This document shows, piece by piece, positions 1-4,968 of a DNA stretch of 5,137 bases. A model generated the notes under the pieces. That model searched no databases and was not told the origin of the DNA. It saw only the letters and a list, made by a program, of their open reading frames with translations. Numbering within the stretch: the first letter of the stretch is position 1; each line of letters starts with the position of its first letter. Source of the DNA: an uncultured Clostridia bacterium (GTDB taxonomy: Bacteria; Bacillota; Clostridia; Christensenellales; Borkfalkiaceae); the NCBI GenBank assembly GCA_934254755.1, contig CAKQMM010000111.1:1-5137 (forward strand), written 5' to 3'. A program made the translations under genes and the position numbers.

Positions 1-87
1 GTCGAGACGAGCGGAGCGGTTGACGAAGAGAGCGTAAAAACCGCACGCGACGCTAAGCGCGCCGCGGGGTTTGACGAAAACGAATAA
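1..87 (+). CDS. 3' end of an unidentified gene (partial)
   Basis: An open frame enters from the left edge and runs 28 codons to a TAA at 85-87. The visible C-terminus is hydrophilic and charged, rich in Glu, Asp, Lys, Arg and Ala, and ends in GFDENE. It has no membrane segment and no motif I recognise. Codon choice (GCG, CGC, GAC, GAA, AAA) resembles the genes downstream, which supports this frame being coding. No convincing terminator follows in 88-134, so its transcript could in principle run into the next unit, although that unit has its own promoter at 135-163. Function cannot be assigned from this fragment. It could be a capsule-related gene given its neighbour, but that is only a guess from position. 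Confidence 0.5.
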   Translation, partial: VETSGAVDEESVKTARDAKRAAGFDENE

Positions 88-134
88 ATCTTCTTATAGA
101 TTAGCCCGAAAGGTCACAAAAACGGCTTACGCTA

Positions 135-163
135 TTGACTTAAACGTTAAATTGTAGTAAAAT
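135..163 (+). promoter_or_regulatory. sigma-A-type promoter of the Wzz/kinase unit
   Basis: The -35 box TTGACT (135-140) and the -10 box TAAAAT (158-163) are separated by exactly 17 nt. Each matches the housekeeping consensus at five of six positions. The predicted start of transcription is near 169-171, giving a leader of about 48 nt before the ATG at 218. It is the only good promoter seen upstream of the two-gene polysaccharide unit. Confidence 0.75.
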
Positions 164-167
164 AATC

Positions 168-210
168 AAGCGGGTCGGATACGCTTTATTTTTATATCGC
201 CCCGCAAAGG
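168..210 (+). other. foldable 5' leader of the Wzz-like gene
   Basis: The predicted leader can form an imperfect hairpin: GCGGG (170-174) pairs with CCCGC (201-205), and GATA (178-181) with TATC (195-198), with a C-G pair at 176/199 between them. It closes right next to the SD AAAGG (206-210). A competing small hairpin pairs AAGCG (168-172) with CGCTT (182-186) and is followed by a T-rich run. The pairings are directly visible. A regulatory role, such as control of ribosome access or early termination, is speculation. Confidence 0.3.
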
Positions 211-217
211 TAAAAAA

Positions 218-955
218 ATGGACGAAAAAAACACGGCTAAAACAGTATCGCTCGGCGAAATTTTCGCGAGCTTGAAAGCGCATTTTGTTTTTATAATCGC
301 CTTTACGCTTGCTCTCAGCGTTATCGGCGCGGTTTACGCGCTCGCTTTTAAAAAGACCTCGTACACCGCAAGCGCAACGCTTCAGGTTTACGTCGCCCCG
401 ACCGGCAATATTTCCGAAACCACGGCGTACTCTTTCGGCACCTATCTTGCCGAAGACTATATGAAGGTTTTGAAATATCCCGAATACGTCAAAAAAGCCG
501 CCGATAACGACATTAAAATAAACCCTAACGCGCTTAAATTCACTCACCCCGATAAAAGCGTTATTTTAGAAGTCACTTACTCTATAAAGAGCAAGCAAAA
601 CGTTAAAGAAAAGACTGCGAACGATTTGACGGAATACCTTAAATTCGCAATAGAAGAGATAAATAAAAGCGAAAACAGCAACTATGCAAACAGGCTCCGC
701 ATCGAGTCGGAAGCGACGGCCGATACCGTTTCCGCAAATCGCGGCGCGGGTACGACTATTATGATTTTCTTCTTATTAGGTCTTGTCGCGTCCGTTGCGA
801 TAATAGTAATAAAATACTTCGTTGACGATACGTTTAAATCTAAAGAAGAAGTTGAAGAAATTACCGGCGCAACGGTGCTTACCGTCGTAGCACTGCTTGA
901 AGGCGACGGTCGCAAATCTAAGTGCGGCGCGAAAGGGGGAACGGAAAATGTTTAA
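218..955 (+). CDS. Wzz/CpsC-like polysaccharide chain-length regulator, membrane activator of the adjacent P-loop protein
   Basis: A 245-residue protein with Wzz/CpsC topology: a short cytoplasmic N-terminus, a membrane segment at about 23-44, an external domain of about 135 residues, a second membrane segment at about 180-201 and a cytoplasmic tail of about 45 residues. In Gram-positive systems such proteins (CpsC, YveK, CapA) control capsule or EPS chain length, and their cytoplasmic tail activates the partner BY-kinase. The ATG at 218 follows SD AAAGG (206-210) at 7 nt. Its end overlaps the next gene by 8 bp, so the two are probably coupled. One oddity is that the stretch before the second membrane segment (about 165-179) has no proline, where Wzz proteins normally have a proline-rich motif. 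The tail also lacks the usual 'PVLG.IP'-like patch, reading GATVLTVVALLEG instead. The family call rests on topology and neighbour more than on motifs. The end product is unknown because no polymerase or transferase is in view. Confidence 0.78.
   Translation: MDEKNTAKTVSLGEIFASLKAHFVFIIAFTLALSVIGAVYALAFKKTSYTASATLQVYVAPTGNISETTAYSFGTYLAEDYMKVLKYPEYVKKAADNDIKINPNALKFTHPDKSVILEVTYSIKSKQNVKEKTANDLTEYLKFAIEEINKSENSNYANRLRIESEATADTVSANRGAGTTIMIFFLLGLVASVAIIVIKYFVDDTFKSKEEVEEITGATVLTVVALLEGDGRKSKCGAKGGTENV
932..939 (+). promoter_or_regulatory. ribosome binding site fixing the kinase-like gene start
   Basis: AAAGGGGG lies 8 nt before the ATG at 948, inside the end of the upstream gene. It favours ATG 948 over the in-frame TTG at 897, which would add 17 residues and has no such site. 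It also places the start 8 bp inside the Wzz-like gene, as expected for coupled translation. Confidence 0.7.
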
Positions 956-1631
956 CAAACTGTTCAAAAAAAATCACGACGATTCCGATAAAATTCCCGA
1001 AATACTCGCCGAAACGGGCAGCGTGAGCGAAAAAGAAGCCTTTAACAAATTAAAAGATAACGTGTTATGTTTCCTTGACGACGGCAAAAATAAAGTTTTG
1101 CAAATAGAGTCGAGCGTGCACGGCGAGGGGAGGACGACGGTGGCCGCAAACCTTGCGGTTATGCTTGCAAAAAACTACAAAAAAGTTGCGGTTTTGGATC
1201 TTGACTTTCTTAACCCTAAAATGCACGAAGTTTTTAAAATAGCTAACACTTTCGGAATAGTGGAATACATTTTAGGCGAATGTTCTTTTAACGAGCTCGT
1301 AAAAGAAACGGAATACGGCGTTGACGTGTTAAACCGCGGCAAAGCGGCGGCGAACGAGTCGGTTATTTTCACAGGCGACAAGTTTAAATCGCTCATTGAA
1401 AAACTTAAAGAAGAATACGACGTAATTTTATTCGATTGCCCGCCCGTTTTAGAGAGGAGCGATTACATTCACTTGGCAAAACTGTCGAGCGGGGTTTTGT
1501 TCGTCGTTTCGAGCGAAAAGGTTCGCCGCAGTCAGGTAAAGGAAGCCGTTTCGTCGCTTAATAAAGCAGGTGCGAAACTTATGGGCTCGGTCGTAACCGT
1601 TTCCGCAAAGCGCGGGTTCAGGTTAAATTAA
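948..1631 (+). CDS. CpsD/CapB-like (BY-kinase family) P-loop ATPase with degenerate kinase motifs
   Basis: A 227-residue cytoplasmic protein of the BY-kinase/MinD-like P-loop group, of normal length for a stand-alone Gram-positive CpsD/CapB. Visible parts: an N-terminal EAFNKLKDN (30-38) at the place of the oligomerisation motif; a P-loop SSVHGEGRTT (55-64) followed by AANLA; a Walker A' VLDLDFLNPKMH (82-93); a Walker B ILFDCPP (160-166); and the family-like stretch SSGVLFVVSSEKVRRSQV (180-197). Paired with a CpsC-like activator, such proteins autophosphorylate on C-terminal tyrosines and tune polysaccharide synthesis. Departures seen here are Arg62 where the P-loop Lys is expected, Leu88 where A' normally has Arg, EX2NX2K instead of EX2RX2R, and no tyrosine after Tyr173, so there is no Tyr cluster. 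It may be an ATPase or scaffold rather than an active tyrosine kinase; that is inference. The ATG was chosen from the SD at 932-939. Confidence 0.8.
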   Translation: MFNKLFKKNHDDSDKIPEILAETGSVSEKEAFNKLKDNVLCFLDDGKNKVLQIESSVHGEGRTTVAANLAVMLAKNYKKVAVLDLDFLNPKMHEVFKIANTFGIVEYILGECSFNELVKETEYGVDVLNRGKAAANESVIFTGDKFKSLIEKLKEEYDVILFDCPPVLERSDYIHLAKLSSGVLFVVSSEKVRRSQVKEAVSSLNKAGAKLMGSVVTVSAKRGFRLN

Positions 1632-1724
1632 AACGCGGCTTAGTTGCGGCTGCAAAGCCGAATGAAGCGCGACCTTCGTCCGCTTAAACTCAATGCGGTT
1701 CGAGGCTGACTTATTTAATAATTT
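1632..1724 (+). other. noncoding 3' region with a GNRA-capped hairpin
   Basis: This 93-nt stretch lies between the kinase-like stop codon and the terminator. It contains CGGCT-GCAA-AGCCG (1647-1660), a 5-bp stem capped by a GCAA tetraloop, with a direct repeat of GCGGCT at 1635-1640 and 1646-1651. CGCG at 1634-1637 could pair with CGCG at 1668-1671 around it. No ORF with an SD is visible. It is probably a structured 3' UTR; nothing more can be claimed. Confidence 0.3.
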
Positions 1725-1759
1725 AAAACGCCGTTTTATATTGCGGCGTTTTTTATTTT
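1725..1759 (+). terminator. rho-independent terminator after the Wzz/kinase unit
   Basis: AAAACGCCG (1725-1733) pairs perfectly with CGGCGTTTT (1744-1752), a 9-bp stem with a 10-nt loop, followed by a T-rich tail to 1759. It closes the two-gene unit and separates it from the patatin gene. Confidence 0.85.
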
Positions 1760-1796
1760 GCCGATTTATTTAGTTCATAATGCGCATACTTACCGC

Positions 1797-2555
1797 GTGA
1801 AGAAGGTTTTAGGTTTAAGTTTGGGAAGCGGCGGCGCAAAAGGCGTCGTTCACATAGGCGCGCTCGCCGCGTTTTCGGAAGCTGGCGTTAAGTTCGATAT
1901 TGTCGGCGGCACCAGCATCGGAAGCGTTATGGCGGCTTTGTACGCGCTCGGTTACACCCCGCGCGAAATGCTTATGATTATAAAAGAGACGGGGTTTTGC
2001 AAAACCTCGACTTTTTTGGATTTTAAATTCCGCAAAAAGTCGCTTAAAAAGTTTTTGGACTACGCTATCGGCGACAGAACTTTCGACGACCTTAAAATTC
2101 CGTACTTTTGCGTTGCGGCAGACTTATATTCGGGCGAACAGGTTGTTTTGACGGAAGGCGACTTAAATTCCGCGCTCGCCGCGTCGTGCGCTATACCTCC
2201 CGTGTTCAGCGCGGTTGAAATAGACGGCAAGTTTTTGGTGGACGGGGCGTTTTTAAACTCCGTCCCCGCCGACGTTTTAAAGCAAAACGGGGCGGATAAA
2301 GTCGTCGCGATAGATTTATCCGCCGATAGACCCATGAACTACGCGGGGCTTAAAACGCTTAATAAAATGTTCCCCGGCAATAAAATAGTCCGCGGGTTCA
2401 GAAGCCTCGGCGGATACAAGTACGCCGACGTTATGCTTGCGCCCGATTTAGAGCGTTACGGCATAATGAATTTAAGCCGCGGCGACGAGCTTTACGATAT
2501 AGGATACGAAACGGTTATTAAAAACCTCGATTTTATAAAAGAAAAACTATTGTAA
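1797..2555 (+). CDS. patatin-like phospholipase (RssA/YchK-like)
   Basis: A 252-residue patatin-family lipid acyl hydrolase using a Ser-Asp dyad, expected to hydrolyse phospholipids or other acyl esters. Visible parts: the glycine-rich oxyanion-hole loop LGSGGAKG (9-16), the nucleophile elbow GGTSIG with Ser40 inside GTSIG (38-42), and the DGA motif with catalytic Asp149 (LVDGAFLNSVPADVL). All key residues are intact and the length suits compact bacterial patatins. There is no signal peptide or membrane segment, so it is probably cytoplasmic or peripheral. I chose GTG 1797 because it gives the usual family N-terminus, a few residues and then the Gly loop. A TTG at 1758 would start inside the terminator tail. 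No Shine-Dalgarno is visible before GTG 1797, so initiation is unusual or the start uncertain. The substrate is unknown. The PRC-barrel gene follows 40 nt downstream and may be cotranscribed. Confidence 0.88.
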   Translation: MKKVLGLSLGSGGAKGVVHIGALAAFSEAGVKFDIVGGTSIGSVMAALYALGYTPREMLMIIKETGFCKTSTFLDFKFRKKSLKKFLDYAIGDRTFDDLKIPYFCVAADLYSGEQVVLTEGDLNSALAASCAIPPVFSAVEIDGKFLVDGAFLNSVPADVLKQNGADKVVAIDLSADRPMNYAGLKTLNKMFPGNKIVRGFRSLGGYKYADVMLAPDLERYGIMNLSRGDELYDIGYETVIKNLDFIKEKLL

Positions 2556-2595
2556 TAAATTTTGCGCGGCGTAAATATCTTTTATAGGGGCGGTT

Positions 2596-2883
2596 ATGGC
2601 AAGCGTAAAATTTACCGAACTTAAAAAGAAAGAAGTTTTTAATTTATCCACGGGCGAAAATATGGGCAAAATCGTTGACCTTATAATCGACGAATCGAGC
2701 GGAAATATCGAAAAAATAATCGTGCCAGGCAAAAAATGCGGGTGGATGAGTTCAAAGTGCGTCGAAATAAATTACTGTTGCATCGAAAAAATAGGGAAAG
2801 ACGCGGTGCTCGTCCGCGGCAAAAATTCGCCGCCCCCGCCTCCGCCGCCGATGCCGCAAAACGGGAACGATTACGACGAATAA
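2596..2883 (+). CDS. YlmC/YmxH-family PRC-barrel protein with polyproline tail
   Basis: A 95-residue protein. Residues 5-75 follow the YlmC/YmxH PRC-barrel pattern: F-x-E-L-K-x-K-E-V-x-N-L, then G-x-x-x-G-K-I-x-D-L-x-I-D, then G-x-I-E-K-I-I-V-P-G, and a closing C-I-E-K-I-G-K-D-A-V-L-V. The family is widespread in spore-forming Firmicutes and named as sporulation-related, but its biochemical role is not settled. The ATG follows SD AGGGG (2586-2590) at 5 nt. Two oddities stand out. Four cysteines are packed into residues 48-62 (C48, C55, C61, C62). After the domain the protein ends in a tail with seven consecutive prolines (79-85) and then an acidic, polar end. The Pro run is a typical EF-P-dependent stalling sequence. 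The tail could also bind a partner; I cannot tell. Confidence 0.78.
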   Translation: MASVKFTELKKKEVFNLSTGENMGKIVDLIIDESSGNIEKIIVPGKKCGWMSSKCVEINYCCIEKIGKDAVLVRGKNSPPPPPPPMPQNGNDYDE

Positions 2884-2896
2884 TTTTTTTAACGCT

Positions 2897-2924
2897 AAAA
2901 AGCGCGGAACTCTCCGCGCTTTTT
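2897..2924 (+). terminator. strong rho-independent terminator after the PRC-barrel gene
   Basis: AAAAAGCGCGGA (2897-2908) pairs perfectly with TCCGCGCTTTTT (2913-2924), a 12-bp stem with a 4-nt loop ACTC. The A-run on one side and T-run on the other make it able to act in both directions. It isolates the patatin/PRC-barrel unit from the next promoter, 30 nt downstream. Confidence 0.92.
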
Positions 2925-2954
2925 GATTGTCCGCTTAATTTATACTTAAAACGG

Positions 2955-2983
2955 TTGAAAAAACCGCGTAAAAAAGTTATAAT
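2955..2983 (+). promoter_or_regulatory. near-consensus sigma-A promoter positioned for a leaderless mRNA
   Basis: TTGAAA (2955-2960, five of six consensus bases) and a perfect TATAAT (2978-2983) are separated by exactly 17 nt. The -10 box ends 6 nt before the ATG at 2990, so transcription should begin at or within a base or two of the start codon. It drives the CPBP-rlmH-tadA operon. Confidence 0.85.
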
Positions 2984-2989
2984 TTAACC

Positions 2990-3913
2990 ATGGCAAAACA
3001 AAACGGAGAAAAATTAACGGATAAAGGTTTTATTGCGGGCGGCACGGCGTTTACTCTTGCCGCTGTTTTTTCGATAACGCTGTCGTTTTTGTATTCGATA
3101 ATAATAACCGTCGCGTCTAAGTCAAGCGGCGTAAGCGTCAACGAAATAACCGCTAAAAACGGCGTTATGATTCTGTCGTTTTTTATAGGGTCTTTAAGCG
3201 TTATTCTTGCGGTTTTAGCGGTCGCGTTAAAAGCAAAACTTCCCGTAAAGTCGCTTATTTCCGAAAAAGCGGAAGATAAATTCATATATATCCCTCTTGC
3301 GCTTATAACCTTCGGCTTTATGTTCGGCTTAGCGGAAGCGAACAATTTATTCGTTTCGCTTTTAGAAAAACTCGGGCTTAATTATCCGTCGGTTACTCTT
3401 CCCGAAAAGTCGCCCGTAAACGTTATTTTAACGATAATTTTCGTCTGCGTTATTCCGCCGCTTGCGGAAGAAACGCTGTTCCGCGGCGTTATTTTAAACT
3501 CGCTTAAAGGCTTTAATATGTATGCCTCGGCGGGCTTTTCGGCGGCGGCGTTTTCGCTCTTTCACATGTCGCCCGCGCAAACCGTTTATCAGTTTATAGT
3601 CGGTTTTTTGTACGCGCTTATCGCGTATAAATCAAAATCGACTCTCCCGACGATTATTTCGCACGTTATAAACAACTTGTACATCGTTTTAAACTATTAT
3701 TTTTGGGGTTTTGCGCCTACGGGCGGGGTTAAAATCGTCCTAACGGCGGCGGGCGCGGTCGCGCTTATAGCGGGGGTTTTGTTGCTTACGCTATTCCGCA
3801 AAAAGGAGTACGTGCGCGACGAGTTGCGGCTCAAATGCAGTAAACTTTCCGTTAAAAATATGATTTTAGGCTTTATAATCTGCGGAGTTATGTGGATAGT
3901 CGGCTTATTTTAA
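2990..3913 (+). CDS. CPBP-family (CAAX protease/bacteriocin-processing) intramembrane metalloprotease
   Basis: A 307-residue, very hydrophobic protein with about eight membrane segments (for example about 17-43, 58-82, 99-120, 143-158, 200-238, 247-268 and 289-306). The conserved CPBP motifs are all present: EETLFR (160-165; the EExxxR site), FSLFH (188-192; FxxxH) and HVINN (225-229; HxxxN), which supply the metal-binding Glu and His residues. The family covers prenyl-protein proteases and bacteriocin-linked or uncharacterised Abi proteins; its substrate here is unknown. The start is well fixed. Upstream in-frame codons back to the stop at 2969-2971 contain no start codon, so ATG 2990 is the first possible one. 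There is no SD, and the promoter at 2955-2983 predicts a leaderless transcript. rlmH follows after 9 nt. No bacteriocin gene is in view, so a housekeeping role is as likely as peptide processing. Confidence 0.88.
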   Translation: MAKQNGEKLTDKGFIAGGTAFTLAAVFSITLSFLYSIIITVASKSSGVSVNEITAKNGVMILSFFIGSLSVILAVLAVALKAKLPVKSLISEKAEDKFIYIPLALITFGFMFGLAEANNLFVSLLEKLGLNYPSVTLPEKSPVNVILTIIFVCVIPPLAEETLFRGVILNSLKGFNMYASAGFSAAAFSLFHMSPAQTVYQFIVGFLYALIAYKSKSTLPTIISHVINNLYIVLNYYFWGFAPTGGVKIVLTAAGAVALIAGVLLLTLFRKKEYVRDELRLKCSKLSVKNMILGFIICGVMWIVGLF

Positions 3914-3922
3914 GGGGCAAAA

Positions 3923-4393
3923 ATGTTTAAAGTTAAAATAATTGCCGTGGGCAAAATTAAAGAAAGTTATTTTGCGGAAGCGGTCGCCGAGTACGTAAAG
4001 CGGGCGGGAAGATACGCCGAAGTTAAAATAACCGAAGTTAAAGAAGAAAATTTTTGCGCCGAGCCGAGCGATAAAGAAAAAGATATCATCTTAGATAAAG
4101 AGGGCGACGCGATTTTAAAAGAGGTTAAAGGGAGGGGTTTCGCTCTTGCGATAGAGGGCAAAAAAATCTCGTCCGAGGGGCTTAAAGATTTAATTAAAAA
4201 ATCGAAAGATGCGGGCGAGGAACTCACCTTTATAATAGGCGGTTCTTACGGGCTTGCGGATAAAGTAAAGCGCGTTGCAACGCTTATATCGTTTTCGGAT
4301 ATGACTTTTCCGCACACCCTTTTCAGGGTTATGCTTACGGAGCAAATTTACAGGGCGTTCAATATTATGGAAGGCGGAAAATATCACAAATGA
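3923..4393 (+). CDS. rlmH: 23S rRNA (pseudouridine-1915-N3)-methyltransferase RlmH
   Basis: A 156-residue SPOUT-class methyltransferase, the usual RlmH length. It methylates N3 of pseudouridine 1915 in helix 69 of 23S rRNA, using S-adenosylmethionine, on assembled 70S ribosomes. Visible family features are the N-terminal IIAVGKIKESYF, the SAM-binding loop FIIGGSYGLADKV (103-115), the knotted segment SFSDMTFPHTLFRVMLTEQ (123-141) and the C-terminal YHK (154-156) with the conserved Tyr-His pair. Every expected motif is intact. The ATG at 3923 follows SD AAGGGG (3912-3917), which overlaps the stop codon of the CPBP gene, and its last four bases are shared with the start of tadA. It is therefore the middle gene of a tight operon, and its expression should depend on the promoter at 2955-2983. 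Confidence 0.96.
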   Translation: MFKVKIIAVGKIKESYFAEAVAEYVKRAGRYAEVKITEVKEENFCAEPSDKEKDIILDKEGDAILKEVKGRGFALAIEGKKISSEGLKDLIKKSKDAGEELTFIIGGSYGLADKVKRVATLISFSDMTFPHTLFRVMLTEQIYRAFNIMEGGKYHK

Positions 4394-4863
4394 AAGAAAG
4401 CGTAGTTAAAAATAAAGAATTTTATATGCGCGCCGCGCTTTCCTTAGCAAAAAAAGCTTACAAAAAGGGCGAAGTGCCTATCGGGGCGGTAGTCGTTTTA
4501 AACGATAAAATTATCGGCAAAGGCTACAATAACCGAAATTCGAGCGGAATTGCGACCCGTCACGCCGAAATCATCGCTATTGAAAAGGCTTGCAAAAAAG
4601 TCAAAGACTGGCGGCTTGAAAACGCCGAAATTTACGTTACGTTGGAGCCTTGTCCGATGTGCGCGGGGGCGATAGTGAACGCGCGCATAAAAAAAGTTTA
4701 CTTCGGGGCGGCGGAACCTAAAAGCGGCGGCGCGGGGAGCGCGTTCGATATTTTAGGTTCGTCGGGGCTTAACCACAAAACCGAGTGCGAGGGCGGAGTT
4801 TTGGGGGATGAGTGCTCAACGCTCATAAAAAGTTTTTTCAAAAGCAAAAGAGCGGTCAATTAA
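4390..4863 (+). CDS. tadA: tRNA-specific adenosine-34 deaminase TadA
   Basis: A 157-residue zinc deaminase that converts A34 to inosine in the wobble position of tRNA-Arg(ACG), allowing one tRNA to read several CGN codons. CGC codons are common in this window, consistent with a need for it. Visible features are the N-terminal FYMRAALSLAKKAYKKGEVP (11-30), the zinc and proton-shuttle motif RHAEI (His58 as ligand, Glu60 as catalytic acid/base), and the second motif EPCPMCAG (86-93) with ligands Cys88 and Cys91. The C-terminal part reads SGGAGSAFDIL and LNHKTE, as in TadA. The residue before His58 is Arg rather than the Ala of E. coli TadA; this is probably ordinary variation. The ATG overlaps the rlmH stop codon as ATGA, with a GGAAGGCGGA stretch about 10 nt upstream, so the two are translationally coupled. 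Length and motifs are complete. Confidence 0.96.
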   Translation: MKESVVKNKEFYMRAALSLAKKAYKKGEVPIGAVVVLNDKIIGKGYNNRNSSGIATRHAEIIAIEKACKKVKDWRLENAEIYVTLEPCPMCAGAIVNARIKKVYFGAAEPKSGGAGSAFDILGSSGLNHKTECEGGVLGDECSTLIKSFFKSKRAVN

Positions 4864-4893
4864 AGCGATTTTTAAAATTTGCCCGAGAACAAA

Positions 4894-4913
4894 CGCTTTT
4901 AAAGCGGCTTTTT
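4894..4913 (+). terminator. weak candidate terminator after tadA
   Basis: CGCTT (4894-4898) pairs with AAGCG (4902-4906) around a 3-nt loop, and a T-run (4909-4913) follows after GC. The stem is short, and an upstream copy of AAAGCG (4862-4867) could compete for the same CGCTTT. It ends 3 nt before the prs -35 box. It is the only terminator-like structure between tadA and prs, so some readthrough into prs is plausible. Confidence 0.4.
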
Positions 4914-4915
4914 AC

Positions 4916-4944
4916 TTGACTAATAAGGCGCAATTATATACAAT
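4916..4944 (+). promoter_or_regulatory. sigma-A-type promoter of prs
   Basis: TTGACT (4916-4921) and TACAAT (4939-4944) are separated by exactly 17 nt, each matching consensus at five of six positions. Transcription should start near 4951, leaving a short leader of about 18 nt that contains the SD. The leader is too short for a riboswitch, such as a purine riboswitch, to act on prs. Confidence 0.8.
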
Positions 4945-4968
4945 AGAAGTAACATATTCGGAGGAGTT

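Noticed and set aside
897..947. TTG start at 897 adding 17 residues to the CpsD-like protein
   Set aside because: No SD lies before it, it would overlap the Wzz-like gene by 59 bp, and ATG 948 has a strong SD at 932-939 and a normal family N-terminus.
1635..1711. tRNA-like signal: GGTTCGAGGC (1697-1706) resembles a T-loop
   Set aside because: The flanking T-stem fails: only three of five pairs form, one of them a G-U wobble. No acceptor stem or anticodon arm can be drawn.
1758..1796. TTG start at 1758 for the patatin gene
   Set aside because: It lies in the terminator tail, has no SD, and adds 13 residues the family does not need before the glycine loop.
1797..2555. Patatin as a CBASS-type (CapV-like) anti-phage effector
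   Set aside because: No CD-NTase or other signalling gene is adjacent, and the protein looks like a compact RssA/YchK-type patatin next to housekeeping genes.
2736..2987. 83-residue overlapping ORF on the + strand
   Set aside because: It is a frame-shifted shadow of the PRC-barrel gene, runs through a strong terminator and the CPBP promoter, and has no SD.
2990..3913. CPBP protein as an abortive-infection or bacteriocin-immunity system
   Set aside because: No bacteriocin precursor, transporter or phage-related gene is in view; it is cotranscribed with rlmH and tadA.
4861..4913. Possible attenuator for prs (AAAGCG copies at 4862-4867 and 4901-4906 competing for CGCTTT at 4894-4899)
   Set aside because: The prs promoter at 4916-4944 lies downstream of these pairings, so they cannot act on transcripts from it. 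They fit better as the weak 3' end of tadA.
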